Notes: generated by a model from the letters alone, not told the origin. Counted from the first letter of the stretch, positions 40,101-55,100 are shown. The stretch is DNA of 64,000 bases from Macropodus opercularis (GCA_030770545.1 CM061090.1:15534501-15598500), one strand, 5' to 3'. Program-made: numbers and translations.

Positions 40101-43100
40101 AGATAAGAGTTACTTCAAATGCTGCCAAATCTGACAAACTATAAACGGACGCACATAAAGCAAATGAGCATCACATGGCAATTTTTTTTTTTCCGTTATT
40201 TGTGCAGCAGTTTTGAAACGTGAAATGATGTCCAAAGAGTAAAGACACCTCCACTACACACACTCTCACATACCCAGAACTGACACCCAGTACGGATAGA
40301 GCTCCTTAGTCAGGAGAGCGTCCTCTGCCTGGGACAGGAAGCTCTTCAGGGCGCACGTCACATCCTCGAGGTGGTGCTCCTTCTCCCTCAGCTTGACATT
40401 GCGAGCGCTGTGGGTGAACTCCTGCAAGAGCTGGGCGACTCGACCGGGGTTTCCTGGCTTCTGGTAGACCCCGTCATGGCACAAGCCTGGTTACACAAAA
40501 AAAAAAAAAAACACACACGGGCAAACTAAAGAGTTGAATGGTCTAAAAGCGGTTCTGGTGCTTCCACAGCATATAACTTTATAAAACCTGCACTTTCTGG
40601 TCATATAGTCAGTCTGATGATTAATGCCTTCAACTAAACACAATTATGGGGCAATAACCAAGCTCATAGGCACTGAATTATGGAAAACAGCAATGTTACA
40701 TAAGCACATTTGAATCTGAATTGGTGGAATAAAACTATTGGTGCAGGATGTATTAACCTTCTGCAGCACTTCACAGTTAACTTTAATGCCAGTGCCTCAC
40801 AGCACACTGCTTAGCATGGCGCTGCGCAGGTCCGCTTTCTTCCAGTTATGCATTTTTAAGGCGGGTTTGTGTGTGTGTTTATATTTTTCGGAGGGAGCGG
40901 TCGTGGTGCAGTGAGAAGTGGCTCCGCACTTCCGAGAATATGCCGGAAAGAGAGAGCATAAGGCCAGACAGCATTAGAAAGCATGAAATTCTCATCACGA
41001 CAGGGGATGAATCAGCTACTCAAGGGGAAATCATAATAATAGCCCTATAAAAGTTGCTTTAAAAAAAAAAAAAAAACTTTCCTGCCCATAAATTTGCAGG
41101 GACTCACCATACTGGGTGACAAAAGCAATGCAACTGTCGACTATAATAGGGACACCGCTCTTCGTCAGCTGTTGGTCGCTGAGGGCTTTGCCATCTGTGC
41201 CAGCAGCCAGCGTGATGGCAGAGTGCCACAGCGTGAAGTCCGTCTTGTTGAAGCCATGGATGTAAACCGTTCTATCAAAGAGACAGTAAATCAATATAAA
41301 TCCCACGACGTAATATCCATTAACAATACGGTGATAGTTTAAATTGTTAAGCTTAAGACTTAACGCTGCACAAGTGTTTCCACAAGCTAAGTCATTAAGT
41401 AAACAAGATCAAAAGAAGCCCCAAAAAATGCTTGTACAGAACACGCAGCTATGAACAACCTCCCCCCGTGTGTGTGGTTTGATCAGGAAACACACAAACG
41501 CACAGCAATTAACAAAGCAAGCACAAAGTCTGGTTGCCTGACTCTAAAACGGAGCCTAGAGCTGCAGACCTACCTCTTCTCTTCCTCACCTCTACTCTCC
41601 TACTGAAACGGGCTTTAATTACCTCGGACGGCTACAGTAGCTAAAGTGCATCCTGACTAACGAGACAAAGGCAAAATCAAAGCTACAGTAGCTGCGTTGC
41701 ATAATGCATAGACGGGCTGCATCACACACTCAACCCAATTAAGCGCACCTTCCTTTTCTTTTTTCTGACGTACCTTCTGCCCTCCACCATCAGCAGCACT
41801 TGGATCTTGTCGTCACCCTCGGTGTGTGTGGAGACAGCTGTGGGGGGAGGAGAAGGGCAGCGAGTTGTAGTAAATGCAGTAAAATGTGCCCTGTGAAAAT
41901 GAACAAAGTTACGTGTTGGGAACAAATCAGCATTGATGTTTGGATTTGTTCAATCTCTGTCCGAAGCGTCGGCCCTGAATCGCAGAAAGCCGTCGTTGCC
42001 TCGCTCGCTGAAAGGTCTCCGTTCTATTAAGCGTTCATTTGTGTTTTAAAGATAATCTAGGCAAACGACAGGCTGCACAAAACGTCTAGACGTGTCTAAC
42101 TAGTCCATTCAAACGTGCAGACGTGCAGTGAGGAGAAAAAAAGCAGTAGGAGAGGAAAATGCCAAACGCATCCCGATGGAGGTAATAGCTTTTTCTTGTA
42201 ATGGGAAAAAACTGTTTTTGTGTCGTTGAAACACTGAAGGTGCCTTAAACAACAGAGGGAAGTGGGGCAAAGGCACTAGCGTCACATCGTCTAAGCAAGA
42301 CTCGCGCTAAGACCAGCGTTTAAAACACCGTAATGAGAAAGACACTAAGAGCTTCAGACGCCCTTCATCTGTTCAATCAACCTTTTGAAAGGATGAGGAA
42401 AACATTCATAATCTCTTCTGTGGGTTCAGTCTACTCGCGTCATGGCAACAATCACGCACCGCTGATAAGCTTCAAAACAGATACAAAGCACTTGCTGTAA
42501 CGTCACAAACCTTCTAGCTACTGTAAAAGATCTGGGCCTGTGAACACACTCCAGTTGCTCAAATGATGGCATAGATACATACCTGTATAGTAAATACAAA
42601 GTAAGGTTTAGCCAAACATTGTGAATTGTCCCTAACTTGACCTTTGAATAAGTCAAAGCTGGTCTCCTGTTTAGAAAATTATCTCCTCCTTGGACTGTTT
42701 CTCATTAATAAATGTGTCAGTCCACAATCACACCACAGTAAAAAAACCCAACAACTTTTCAATCCCATCCTCCATTCAATCTCTGGATCTGCCGCTTTAA
42801 TAAACCTATTGATCGATAATCTGCACTGACAGGAAATTTAATTTGACTGCTGGCTCAAAAAAAAAAAAAAAGTGCCAACAAAGACGAAAAAACGTTCCAC
42901 ATAAAAGTCTCATTTTGGCAAACAAACCCGTTCACTGTTGAGCTAAAACAACAAAAGCAATTAATTCCCAAAAGTCTCTAAAGAAATAATTTGCTTTACA
43001 TTTCATTTGGCAGATTTTCAAGGGCACAGTATTTTATTTTGATACATTAAAAAAAAGGAGGCCGAGAACGTCAGAGACTGGTATTGACTTGAGAGAGGTT

Positions 43101-46100
43101 TATTAACAGTGTTATCAGGTAAATGCAAAACACTTGTCATCGCTGTTTGAACAAACTCACAACAAACCTCTTTCATCCAGCCCGCAGCTCTGTGGAAATA
43201 TTTTTATTACTTAATATGTTTGTGTGATAAGGAACTAAGTCTGTGGCCTTGTTCTTTCCATAATTTGTACTGGCCGTCCTGTAAGAGCTTTTTATTATGT
43301 TTTTTTTTTCATTATTATCGTTTTATTTAGACGGCCTGTGCACATTTTCAGTGGGAGAATAAAGAGTTGTTTATTTCAACAGGTATTACACAATAACCTC
43401 TGCAGACACCTGGGTTTGTTTACTCTGGATGGAACAAAGTCTCTAATGAGAGCAGCTGGCTGTGTTCCAACCCCGAAAACGACGCCTCAACAGCTAAAGC
43501 GCGACTGTCATTGCGTTGTAGTTGGCGACGGGACGTGTTCCTCGCTACGTCGCGGGGAACGGTGTTTTTCGAATGAATGACACGATACGTTGCACACCCG
43601 CATATTCGTTATTAGGTCATGAGGAGGTTGGGTTGAGGCGAGAAAACGCACGTTAAGGTCAGGGAAAGGTCGTCTCTTGTGGTAAATTAACGTTAATACG
43701 CTACAGCTGATGAGCTCTGCCTTGTTGTCTCTGATATGAATGCCTGCTCAATCAGTAAAGGCACCTCACACGGAGCAGGAACGCTAATGGACGGAGGTAT
43801 TTGTGACAGACACCTCACATTGCACAGGTACTTTGACTTACTGCGACATGCAAGCTTTCGGTCTGTGAGAAGAAACCAGCCCTAAAATCTTCTAGCGATG
43901 ATGCAACGTCGCTAACCACTGGTGAGTTCCCAGAGAGCGCGCCGCTCTCGTTTGAAATCCCTTCGAGTCAGAAACTTGTGGCTGAGACGCTGGGTTCGTA
44001 CACTGTGACGGGTTAACGACTATCCAGCTGGATGTCATTGTCACCTCACCGTGCTTTGGTTCTCCTATTTGTGCAGCAGGCATCTTGACACAGCATATCA
44101 CAAAAATATCAATCCTCTCTCAAGTACACAGCTGAGCCTCCAGGAAGCCATTTTTAAAAGCTGCGCACTCCAGGTCTCTGGAGTTGGGATTCTTGTTTGG
44201 GGCTGTTGTTTTACTGGATTTATTTATTTATTTATAGCACTTTGCAAAAACAAACGTACAAAGTGCTTCTCAGCCGAGAGAAATGAATACAGGTGATCAA
44301 TAAAGCCATCTGACATCAGGTTTAAGGCAAGCTATGGGGCTGAGTCAAATACAGGATAAATGACAAACAAGAAAATTAGGCATACATAAAAAAACAAAAA
44401 GCCACAGACCTAGGTATCACCCGTGAAAAATAAACGACTCAAAAGAAGGTTTCGACAAAAAGATTCTGAAAACAGCCATAGCTGTGGCAGCCTGAGGCCA
44501 GAAAACCAGGCACAGGCAGCGACACACTTGCGGTGAACTCCAGTTTGAAGTGGTGCATGTAGGAAAAATGTAGTTATTTTAATTGAAAAGTCTATTTATT
44601 TAATCTCTTGATGCTGCACAGGGGCCACCTTTCATGTGGTGGTGTCACTGTAGAGAAAATAACAGTTAATCCCATGTCACAGACTGCGGTTCCTAAAGGG
44701 ATCCTTTCAAAGCTCCGGAACCTACCATCCTCCGACAAAACACAGCCCCTCCTGGCGCCAACAGCTCTCCGGCTGTGACAAATATGGTTGGAGAAAGCCG
44801 GGAATAGGAATGAGCACTACTGCAGTTCTTCATCCTGCCCCAGGTGAGAAGGGAGGGTGGGGCGGCACTTTGCGCCATTTCATCCACGTTGAGCTGTAAA
44901 TGGATTAAAACCATCTACTGATTCTCTCCTCCTCGATCAATGCAATCAGCTGAAATGTCCTGGAATCTTCATTGTCTGCCAAAGTGTGTGCGACCTTTTC
45001 ATACAGTATTTTGTGCAAAGAGCTCAGGATTAGCTCAGTCGCATTGATGGTGCAGTGCATAATATTGACATTCCCTGACCTCACATTACCACAGCACCTT
45101 CTCCAACGCAGGCCTGTGACACCTTCTCACTCTGCTTCGGTCGCACCCTTTTTCTAATACAACAAGTCCGCCAGCCAATTAGAGGCGAGATCCGACAGAA
45201 ATGTGTAATGGGGTGAGAAGCTGAAGTGTCTTCAGACACCGCATGCATCCTCTGACATCATTAAGTAGCAATAAATGCAAGTAGCAGAAGGGTGAAGCCA
45301 GAAAATACAGCAAATGTATCAGCCACAACAGATATGGCCACTTTGTGAGATGAGATTTTAAATCAGATTTATTGCCAATTAAAAAACGAAGCTACGAAGC
45401 TGTTTAAAAAAGGGCAGTTTGCTCATGTAAACTGTGGCAATTTGGGACAGAGCGGAGGTGAATGCATTAACTAAAATAAGTCTCTTCTATTCATATTATG
45501 CTCAAATGCAAGAGTTCAGTATCTAAGCAACAAAGCCAAGCGGGTTACACTTCATGCAACATCTCACACAGTGGACGATGCTACAATACGGTGCAACGTA
45601 TCGACATGAAGACAACAGTGTAGCATCCATTACCACTGCATCCCTCACTGCACAATGGAGCCTGTATCTAACGTTTTACAGTAGTTTTATAGCAATAGAG
45701 TAGTAGTTTACTAGATATGCGCCTTTCTAGTCTGAAGCCATCTTTAAAACTTAAACATGCTGACTTTGGAGAATTAGGCGAGTGGTAGCAACTCGACCAG
45801 TCCTGTAGTGATAATGTGTAAAGATATGTTCATTATATTATGTTTATCATTTACATGTGCACCACAACTAATAATATAATGTAATATTTAACACATATAC
45901 AATATTGACGGGAGTCGTACATATCAGACTCTATATCTTAAATCGCAGTTGCATTGTGGGATGAAATCAATACTTAAAACCGGCTCAGCATTAGTCCAGG
46001 CTCAGGTTTGGTCTCAGGACCAGCCTTAGACACGCTGCAGTCTGCCGCTGCATCGCCTATTTAACCTCCCGGCACCGCGCCACAGCAGGAAACAGAAATG

Positions 46101-49100
46101 AGGCTTACTGAGCTCCTGTAGCTGTTTGAGTTGCAGGACTTCTTCCTCCTCCTCGTCTTCTCCTCGGCTGAAGTGCAGAGCAGAGCCTTCCAGCATAAAC
46201 CAAGCCTTCCTCCAGTGGTACAGGTCATGGCCTTCTTTGTAGAAGAGTTTGCCAATCAGCTCGCTGCCTTTCTGCACCAGTCCCTCCGCTTTGGAGGGGA
46301 CGAAGCACTGTGAGCACGAACAGAGTTGCAAATTAACAACTTCCAGTAACAGCCTGAAACTTTTTCTCACGTAGGTGCGTCGCCTCAGAACAACACCAAA
46401 ACCGCAACATGTGCTGCGCTGCTCCAGAAGGTAAACACCTTTACTCGGCTTCTGGCCTCTTAGCCGAAACACTTTCCAAGCACCTTTCTCTCGCTCATGC
46501 CCGCGTCTGTCTGGCCATTGTTCTGGGATTCAAACGGAAATACGGAGGTGTGGAAGGCCTGTGTCACAGATGGAGAGACATATGGACCAACGCAGCTACA
46601 CCTCCCACTATCTGTGACTGGGCTGCCTTGGATTAAGCAGATAAAAATGGGAATAGGGGACATATTTATGTAGGGTGTTATTATAAGATGCATGTGGGGG
46701 AAGAGATAGCAAGACCACTTGTCTCACTGAAAGAAAGCGCCGGTCTGCCTGGAAGGCCGCGGAGGGAGGAGTAAAAACGTGCGAGATGGATGTGACACCG
46801 CTGTGCCGCGCTTTCACGGCGCTTCCTCTTTGTAACTCTAAGTGAAAAAGTAACTTCTAAAGGCAAGCGGTGACGATCAGTGTGTTTTTGTGCGCGCTCT
46901 ATGCAAAGTGTGTCACCTTTGTTAGCGCGTGGATCCAGTCGCGCTGCGTTTCCTGTGTTTCGGCTCCAACAATCAGCAGCCGCTCCGTCTGCAGGTACAG
47001 CTCCACGGTAAACACAGCCCTGCCAGAGACGCGGCTCACCGTTAGTTATCTGGAGTGGGAACATGTCCTCGCGAAGCGCACAAGGAAACAGCCGAGAACG
47101 TGTGCGTTTATCTACTGCACGTAGAATAAAAACACACTCAGGCGCGGTTTAGACAAATAAGACTAGAACTAAGTTTTGCTCAAAGAAAAAGTAGTTGGCA
47201 GACAGTCCTGTAAAACCTGACAGGGAATAAAACATAACCTATAACTTGTTGTTTTTATTCAACGTGTTTTCACTGATGGTGAAGACATTATTAAGTTTTA
47301 TCATCTTTTAATTAATATCCAACACTTTGCTGACAACATGTCTTCGCCCCGAGCCTGTTGTGCATGTGCTCGTAGGGAAATTCACCCTTGCGGCTATAGA
47401 TTTGAACATAAAAACTGTGATTATATCAGCACATATCAAATAAATCTTTAAAGAAACGGCGCACACATGCAGCCCCACACTCCATCATCCGCACACAGAC
47501 ACGGACTCGCAGGCAAAAACCCCTGCTGTCGGAAGCAAAAGGGCAGCTATTAATCTTTGTTGGTCCTTCTCCTCCTGTTGTCTCCACCTCCATCCTCTCT
47601 CTCTCTCTCGCCGACTCTCTCTCATCCAGGCTACGGAGGTCAGAGTATCACTGTCTTAATGGTTTGAACACACTTCCAGGCAGTAGCTCGTTTTTCATGG
47701 GCAGCGCTGCAGCGAGGGAGGCTCTAAATGCCGCAGCGACGGGCGTTTAAGGTGGCGCTTGGCGAGGGAGGGTCACGGCAGCGCTGAGCTGCTCTATTCT
47801 CACGCGTGTCAGGGGAACAGGTGAGACATGGGTGTTTGTGTGACCTGGCCTGACCTCCCCCCCCCTTCTCCTTCCGCTTCGACCCGCCACTGCTTCTCAC
47901 TAGTAGGTGTGCAGGTGCTTGTTAGAGACGCTCCCAAAGGGAGAGGGGGAGAAAGTGGCGAAAGACGGAGGTAGAGCAAAGCGCCGGGCAAATGGTATCG
48001 TAAAGAGAGGACAGGAGGAGAAAACAGAGGAATAGGAGACAAATGTGGCATTTATGTGTCCCACAGGGAGGAGGTGGCTGGGGAGAGGAGGGAGACAAGA
48101 GTGACAGATGCTGAAATAATAACAGGCTTGAAAAAAAAACACAACAACAGACGAACCTGAGGACACGCAGCCTCCATCACGCTTGATTTCACTGACTCTC
48201 ACATCGCGCAGCGCTGAAACGCGCCGTCGCCATTTCCTGTGCATGTACTTGTTGAAGTAAACTAGTTTAGCTGCACTAGCACGGTGAGAAAAAGCAAACA
48301 CACACCAATGCCAAAGAGGTGACACTAGATTCATTTAAGAGGTTTTATTAAATAGTCAAATTTAATATCATTCTAAAGGCACTATTCATATTATTCCAAC
48401 TACTTATTATATACTGTATATCATATCTAGATTGATACTCACAAGCTCTTGTGCTTATTTGGATGAGCTACAGAAGCAGTTTTTGTTGTTGAGTGAATTC
48501 TGACATAACTTTCAGACACTTCTCCCAGTGGGCGCGTGTGCTGCAGATCCTCTCTAGTTACCTTTATCTATTTCTGAAGCCTTTCCTTTCGTCTCGGAGG
48601 CTTTTGCGCACACAGAGAAATTTTTAATTCCCCAGATATCTCTGTCTTTATGTATATATATGTTTATACACAGACGTATAAACGTATGTGTATATCGATG
48701 TACAAACCAGAGTTCGCTGGCAAAGTTACCATCGAAGTCTTTTAAAAGTCTTTTATTGTTTGCGCATGTCAGTGAAGAAAGTGATAGAGGGAAATTTTAC
48801 AAAAAGTAGACTAAAGTAAAAAAAGAAGTTAAAGGAAAAAGGCATAAAGGTTTATGTCTATGGTTCTGAATTTAATTTGAAGGTCAGAATTGACTTTGCG
48901 TTGTCTTGTTGAAGCAGGCAGACGAGACAAAAAGAAATCTCCCTAAAAAACCTCAACTTATCACCAGCCAACATACTCCCCTTGTATTAATTCCTTAAGT
49001 GAGGGTTTGTAATATTCATACAAGTTCTGTGTCTGGGACGTGCAGTAATTCGTGCTGTCCTCTGTCACGGTGAAATTACCCAGACGCTGTGTTTAATGGG

Positions 49101-52100
49101 AACGACACCTACGGCCTCCTGCAGCACGGCGATAGGCTGCTGGTGGGAGTGTGTCATCTGCATACGTTAATATTCATGAGAGGCAGGCAGTCAAAGGGAC
49201 GAGGCGTCGCCGCTCTCTCGCCGTGCTGGGAACTCTGGAAGTTCCAGAAGCGAGAGGTAGTGAGGCAGAGTTTAATCTAGTGAAACGCACGGCCATTACG
49301 AGTGTTAGCGATGCAAAATTAATAGCTTTTCTGGCGGTGAAGCCGTGACCTGTAACTGGCCTGTCTACACTTAGCTAAATATGGTGCGTGTCGCTGCTGC
49401 TCGGCGGAAGCTGAGCACACACACAGAACATTATCTTCCCGTCGCGGTTGTGTGTAAGTGTCCAGCTCGTTAGAAAGGTCATAGTTTTAGCTGGACAGAT
49501 GTGTTTCTAATGGCTGTATAAATAACATTTACAAATAAAAGCATTGTTCCTTCTTCATAACATCTGCTGCTGTCATTAAGGACCTGGCTTATGCTTTAAT
49601 CATAAGCCATTATCAGGCGCGCACACACTGCAGCGAGAACGGCGACGGCATGAACAGGAAAGCATGGAGGCATCTGTTTCCTCGTTGTGTGTCTTCAAGA
49701 CGAAATACAGAAAAGTTTGTTGTCAGAGCAACTTTTTAAGGGAATCATAATGTGAGAGACTAGTGAAGGGAGCGATGGAGGTGAAGGTGCGTCGTTCGCC
49801 TGCATCCCCACCCGTACAAACATGAGGTAACGCACTCATAAAGCCTGATGGCTCCGTTAAACTGAATAACGCTCAACTGAAGGTTATGCTAATGAGATTT
49901 ATGAAAAGACAAAGCAACGTAGAGAAGCCTGCATTCACATATGTGCAGTTGTGTCTGAAGCCCTGAAATATACATATTTCATGTTTTTCTGAACATTTTA
50001 TTACCTTACCTTAAAAAGTTAACAGTGAATTTTGCTGACGCAGGGCTTAGATTAGGCAGCAGTGAGTGACATGTATGTGTGTGTGTGTGGGGGTCATACC
50101 CAGCTCCAGTCATCGTCTCTGTATTGCTGATTGCCAAGCTAACCACCTCGGTGACGTCAACCCTGCCGACGGACGACGAGCTCCGCTCATTCTCGTAGTA
50201 GCTCAGGAAGCCCCCCTCCAAGGTACACCAGCGGCGCGCCATGTCTGGAACACACGCGTGGCCATGATGCCAGTAAACATGTGTTCTTAATTAGTTATTG
50301 ACAGTTCATCAGCATATTTTATGACCCACACTGATAAAACAAAGCCAGTTCAGCGCCGTTTGTACTGCGCAGAGAAGGAATTAATTCGACTGCGATGTTA
50401 GTTATTGGTTTGTAAACAATCAAGCACCACTCCAAGCCTCCGCACTACAGCTAATGACTCTCCACAAGCAAAGACTAGGCCACGGAGAAGCGTTTAGAAG
50501 TTTGAAGACTCTGCACTCAGCTTTCACGCACGAATGGGCACGTGAAGACATGGCAGCTGCCTGGTTCAGGCTTTCCTGTTCTTAAGGGTGCAGTTAATGC
50601 AAAAACTACAACTTGTTTTTTTTTTTATCCAAAGCCAAAGCAGGCAGACATAAAGAGATCCCACCGATTTCAAGCCAGCATCCTTCCAGATTTAGCATCC
50701 AAGGCACGTCACTGCTGAAAGGAGAACATCTGTACTGTAATTAGTAAGAATAAAGCCCAGATACGACTGGCAGACTCAGGCCCTCGCTTCCAAATTGACA
50801 AAAGAAGTCCTGGCAAGGAGCAAACACAAGATTTGGCTCGTCCACATCCAAACAAAACATTTGCCTATACCTCGTCTTTCTGTGCATTAGAAAACAGAAC
50901 TAAGTCAAGTAAAGTGTATGAAGACGCGCGCGCACACGCAGAATTACAATAGTTTATGAGAGTCCAAGTACTGAGCAGATTTCAATCAACAAACATCATC
51001 TCAGTGGAAAAGCTGGAAAACACACAACGTAGTCTTTCATGACTGTCTGACTGTGCGATTTACATAGCCAATGAGCATGAAGTTCATAAAAACATACCTA
51101 ATTTTGGATTTTCAAAGTCATCGTGCCATCTGCTTTTTTGTTCTGCAACACACACACACAAACACACACACACACACAGACACCCCCCCCCCATCACCCC
51201 CACCCCCCGCCGCCTGCGACTCCAAAGTTTCCACTGTATTCATCTCATGAATATGCTAATTGTGCATTGCTCCGCCAACTGTGTGTGATGTTTGTGAAGG
51301 AACAGATATAGTTCCAATAAAGGAGGAAGTGTCTACAACTGGCTGGTAACAGAGAAAAAGATGTGATAAGCACTGGAAAGGAGAATGTCAGTGTTGCTGA
51401 ATTCACCCTTGTACTTCCTCTCTGAACGGCCCCGTTTGACTTTCTCTTTGTCTCTTCTGTGAAAAAAAAAGACAATTTGGCCACAATTCCGCAAACAGCT
51501 TTAAACCAGAAAATGACTAATATTTATTTGCTTACTGTGGCATTTAGAAAATACAGTTCTCCCGACCTCGCTCGGCTGAGTTGAAGAATCATCATCTCTA
51601 TCTGAAACTAAGTGCGCACAGGTTAGAGATAGAGGCCGACTTTGGTATTTAAAGCCATTACCGATCCAGTCTATCTGACAGGACGCTGTTGTCTTGGTGA
51701 CAGAAATGATTGTAATGCACTTCACTTCTGCAAATGTGTCTCTGGGTTGCTGGGTTTTGCACAAAATGTCAGCTCCATCACTTTTTTGCTGGAGGATAGT
51801 TAAGTTCTTGTTTTCTGCCTGTCGTTTCCTGCCTTCCCTCTGTCCTTCGTCTAATAGGATAATAACTGAACAGTTTCATTTTTCCATCTGAAACCCTCTC
51901 ATAATCATCTGTAAGAGGCACACTTGATTTTCTAACTGAAGTCAATTGCTATCATAAGTCGGCAGAAAGGTGTAATGTCACCGACTGTCTAGACATTTTG
52001 CTTTTTAATGGTTTCTGCAGTTGCAGGGGTTATTATGCGTTTGAGGTTATTTATGAACTCACACGGGTTACGGGCAAGTACAGAAAAGCATTGTGTGCTG

Positions 52101-55100
52101 TAATGAATCCCAGGCAGCGGACGACACAACAGCAAACCTATACACAACATGTTTGCTTAAGAAACTCAAAATAAATGGTTTTTTGTAGATGATAAAAAGG
52201 TTTAAATGAATAAACACACCACATACTTTAGTTAAGATGCTTTTATTTGTTTGATTATGTTCATGGCATAAATATGACCCCACTTTAATTTAATGACTAC
52301 CTGACAAATTGTAAGGAAGAGAATAAGCCTGTGGATTTTAATCTGACAGTTTTGCTTCAAGCCTCAACTCGCAGTGAGCATAGAGTCGAAACAATTAAGG
52401 AAGCTGATTAGTTATTAAAAAAGTTAAAAAGATTTGGATCACCTACTGACTCTCTGACTAACCGTCCAACCGTAAAAGTCAAACACTCCTTGTTTTTCCG
52501 TGCTGCTTTGTCTAACGCAAGGACACATCTAACAGTTCACACTTGAGGATGAACTGCTGGATATTTCCAGTCTGAGAGGAGCACACACCTGACAAATGAC
52601 TCAACGGCGGGCGATACACTGGACAATCGGTCAATAACTAGACGGTTCTGCAGTAAACAATCACGCAACTCCTGCACGGACAGAAACTTCACCATCTCAT
52701 CGCACAAAAAGAAACGTGGAAGGCCGGGTCAAGGGCAGCCCTTTCTGAAACCTGGTGTGAATTACAGAATTAAATCTGTTTTTCTCTTTTAAAAACTGCG
52801 TACAAGAAGAATTTATTCAAATAATTTTTTATTTATATTTACTGGCACCAGTGAAGAGTGGTAAGCGAAACAACAGGGAGTCAAACGTCAAGGGCATCTA
52901 AAAGGGTTTATATCTTACTGTTAATGAAAATACTCTCATATAGTCCAGACTGGGTCTAAATCTTATCTACACTGAAAAAAAAGACAAATAAATTGTTAAT
53001 TTTCTCTTAATTTCAAGGACAAAGAAGCTAAAAAGCCCACAGGGAGTCCAGGAAGCAAATTGCTGTGGGATTCTGGGTTCAGACAGTGCGGACACACAAA
53101 TGGTCTCATGATTCAACCAGCCAGTGTCTGACAACGGTGAGCAGACGCCAGGCGGAGATGGTCCAAACACGACAGAGGGCCGGGAAAGGACAGGATTTAA
53201 GGGAAGCTCAAGACGTAAAGACATAGATGCGCTGACTTTTACGATTATTCAGCTGTGTAGGAATTTGTGGGCCTTCCTAACACCAACGGGAGCCTTACGC
53301 TCTCTTTTAGATATCCAACCAGCAAACTGGCTCTATAAAGACCCACACACCGCTGGAGCACAAGCATCCCTCTTCCTTCTTTGTTTGCGCTTCAGCGGGT
53401 GGGATCCCACCAGCTTCTACACAAGCAGTGAAGGCAACAATAGTGCTTGATTTACAATCAAGCAGCTGCGTCCATTGCCAGCTGTTCCCCACACACAGCA
53501 ACGGGCCCCGTGGCCCAGCCGTTCGCCGCGGGAGTCCACAGCCATCCGCCAGAGACGCCGCTAGCGGAAGCCAAGCGTGGTGCGTGCCTCTACCAGCTAA
53601 ATTGGGCCAATTAGCTTATACGCCAAGAGCGCTCCCCGCAAAGCACAGGGGCTAAAAAGGGGCCTCTGCATCCTTTTCCTCACCTCCTCTCTCACTTCAG
53701 CTTCTTAAAGATTTTGCCGAACGCTCCACGTATGCAAGTTGAGCAGGTTGAGCAGGCGAATCAAGTCACTATGAGGCAATCGCACCATCTTACTGTTCAT
53801 CAGCTGAACGGAAAGTTAGGCGACAACGTTTACTAAAAGGTTTTCGTCTCCAGCTTTATTTTTAACGACACCAGATTTATCGACTACCCCCCCCTAAACT
53901 TTTTATCAACATTGCACAGACGCCCATTCCAGTATTAATCAAAACAGCAGGCTGTGCCCCTTTCCCCTGACTCACCCCTTTCCCTCGCGCCGCCTCCCAC
54001 CTCTCTCCCCCTTCCCGCCAATCTTCTGCCTATCTCGCCATCAGACTAAAATATCTGTGATGAAGACATCTGCTGGACAGCTTGTCAGGGGGGCTGGAAA
54101 TGGAAATCGAGAAACTGAAGGGATCGGTCTGTGCCAGAATTACAGCCCACTTCATTACAGGAAGGAATGGACAGATATGGCCTCAGATAAGGGAAAAAAA
54201 ACCTTATGTGCTGTGTATTTCTTGCCTAAGTAACAGCACCACTCACTCGTTCAGGCAAGTAGAAGCGCAGTCACGAGAACAAAGGCTCCTAAAGAGCATA
54301 TTACATTTAAACAGCTGCTTTAAATAGGCTTCGTGTTGCGTCTTCTAAAACTCAGAACAGATTAATGTGCTGTAAAAGCGACTACTTAGACGTTTTAATT
54401 TTAACATTCTCTGACAACTAATTCTCTATATAAACCATAAAGAAGATTTGGTTTATTATCAAAGAATGTGACCCCAGGTTCGTAGCTGCAAGTAATTGAA
54501 TTGTTCACACGGGCTCACATTTGTGTCCTCAATAAAAAGCGGTTAATATAATTCTACTTCTGTCGGCCTGCTCGCCCCCCGCCCCCCCACTTCTCTCGCA
54601 GTCGGGTGTGGGTTCGCGCTGCAGCACCGCTGATGAGAAAGAGACAAATCTAATCAGGAATTAGGGGGTGCCATTTCCCTGCTGCCACTCACCATTTCAG
54701 ACAGTCACTGCCTACTGTCTCTCTCTTCCTCCCGAGCCCGCAAACAGTCACAGCCGAACACAGAGCGACTACACACTCCTCAGCGCGAGAGTAGCATGAC
54801 TCACTTTTCTTAATTCACGCCGGATCCAAATGTGCAAACCGAATACGGAGCAGTAATAAGCCAGCTCAACCTCGTTATCGATTCTAACACAACAAAGGCT
54901 GTTGTTTTTCTGCTACCGGCCTATATTCCCTGCAGCACCTACAGTAAGACTGGATGTGCTGTTGCTCAACGCCACGCACAAGAGTACGTTGTTTCATCAC
55001 GTCTGACCAGACTCCGATGCCACAAAGTCACTCGTCAAGGTCATTATCAGAATATGTCATGATCTGAATGTAGTTGTTACAGTAGAAGAGCAGAAAAAAA

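Noticed and set aside
43840..43935. Possible SINE tail
   Set aside because: Only short stretches resemble a known fish consensus; too diverged to annotate as an element.
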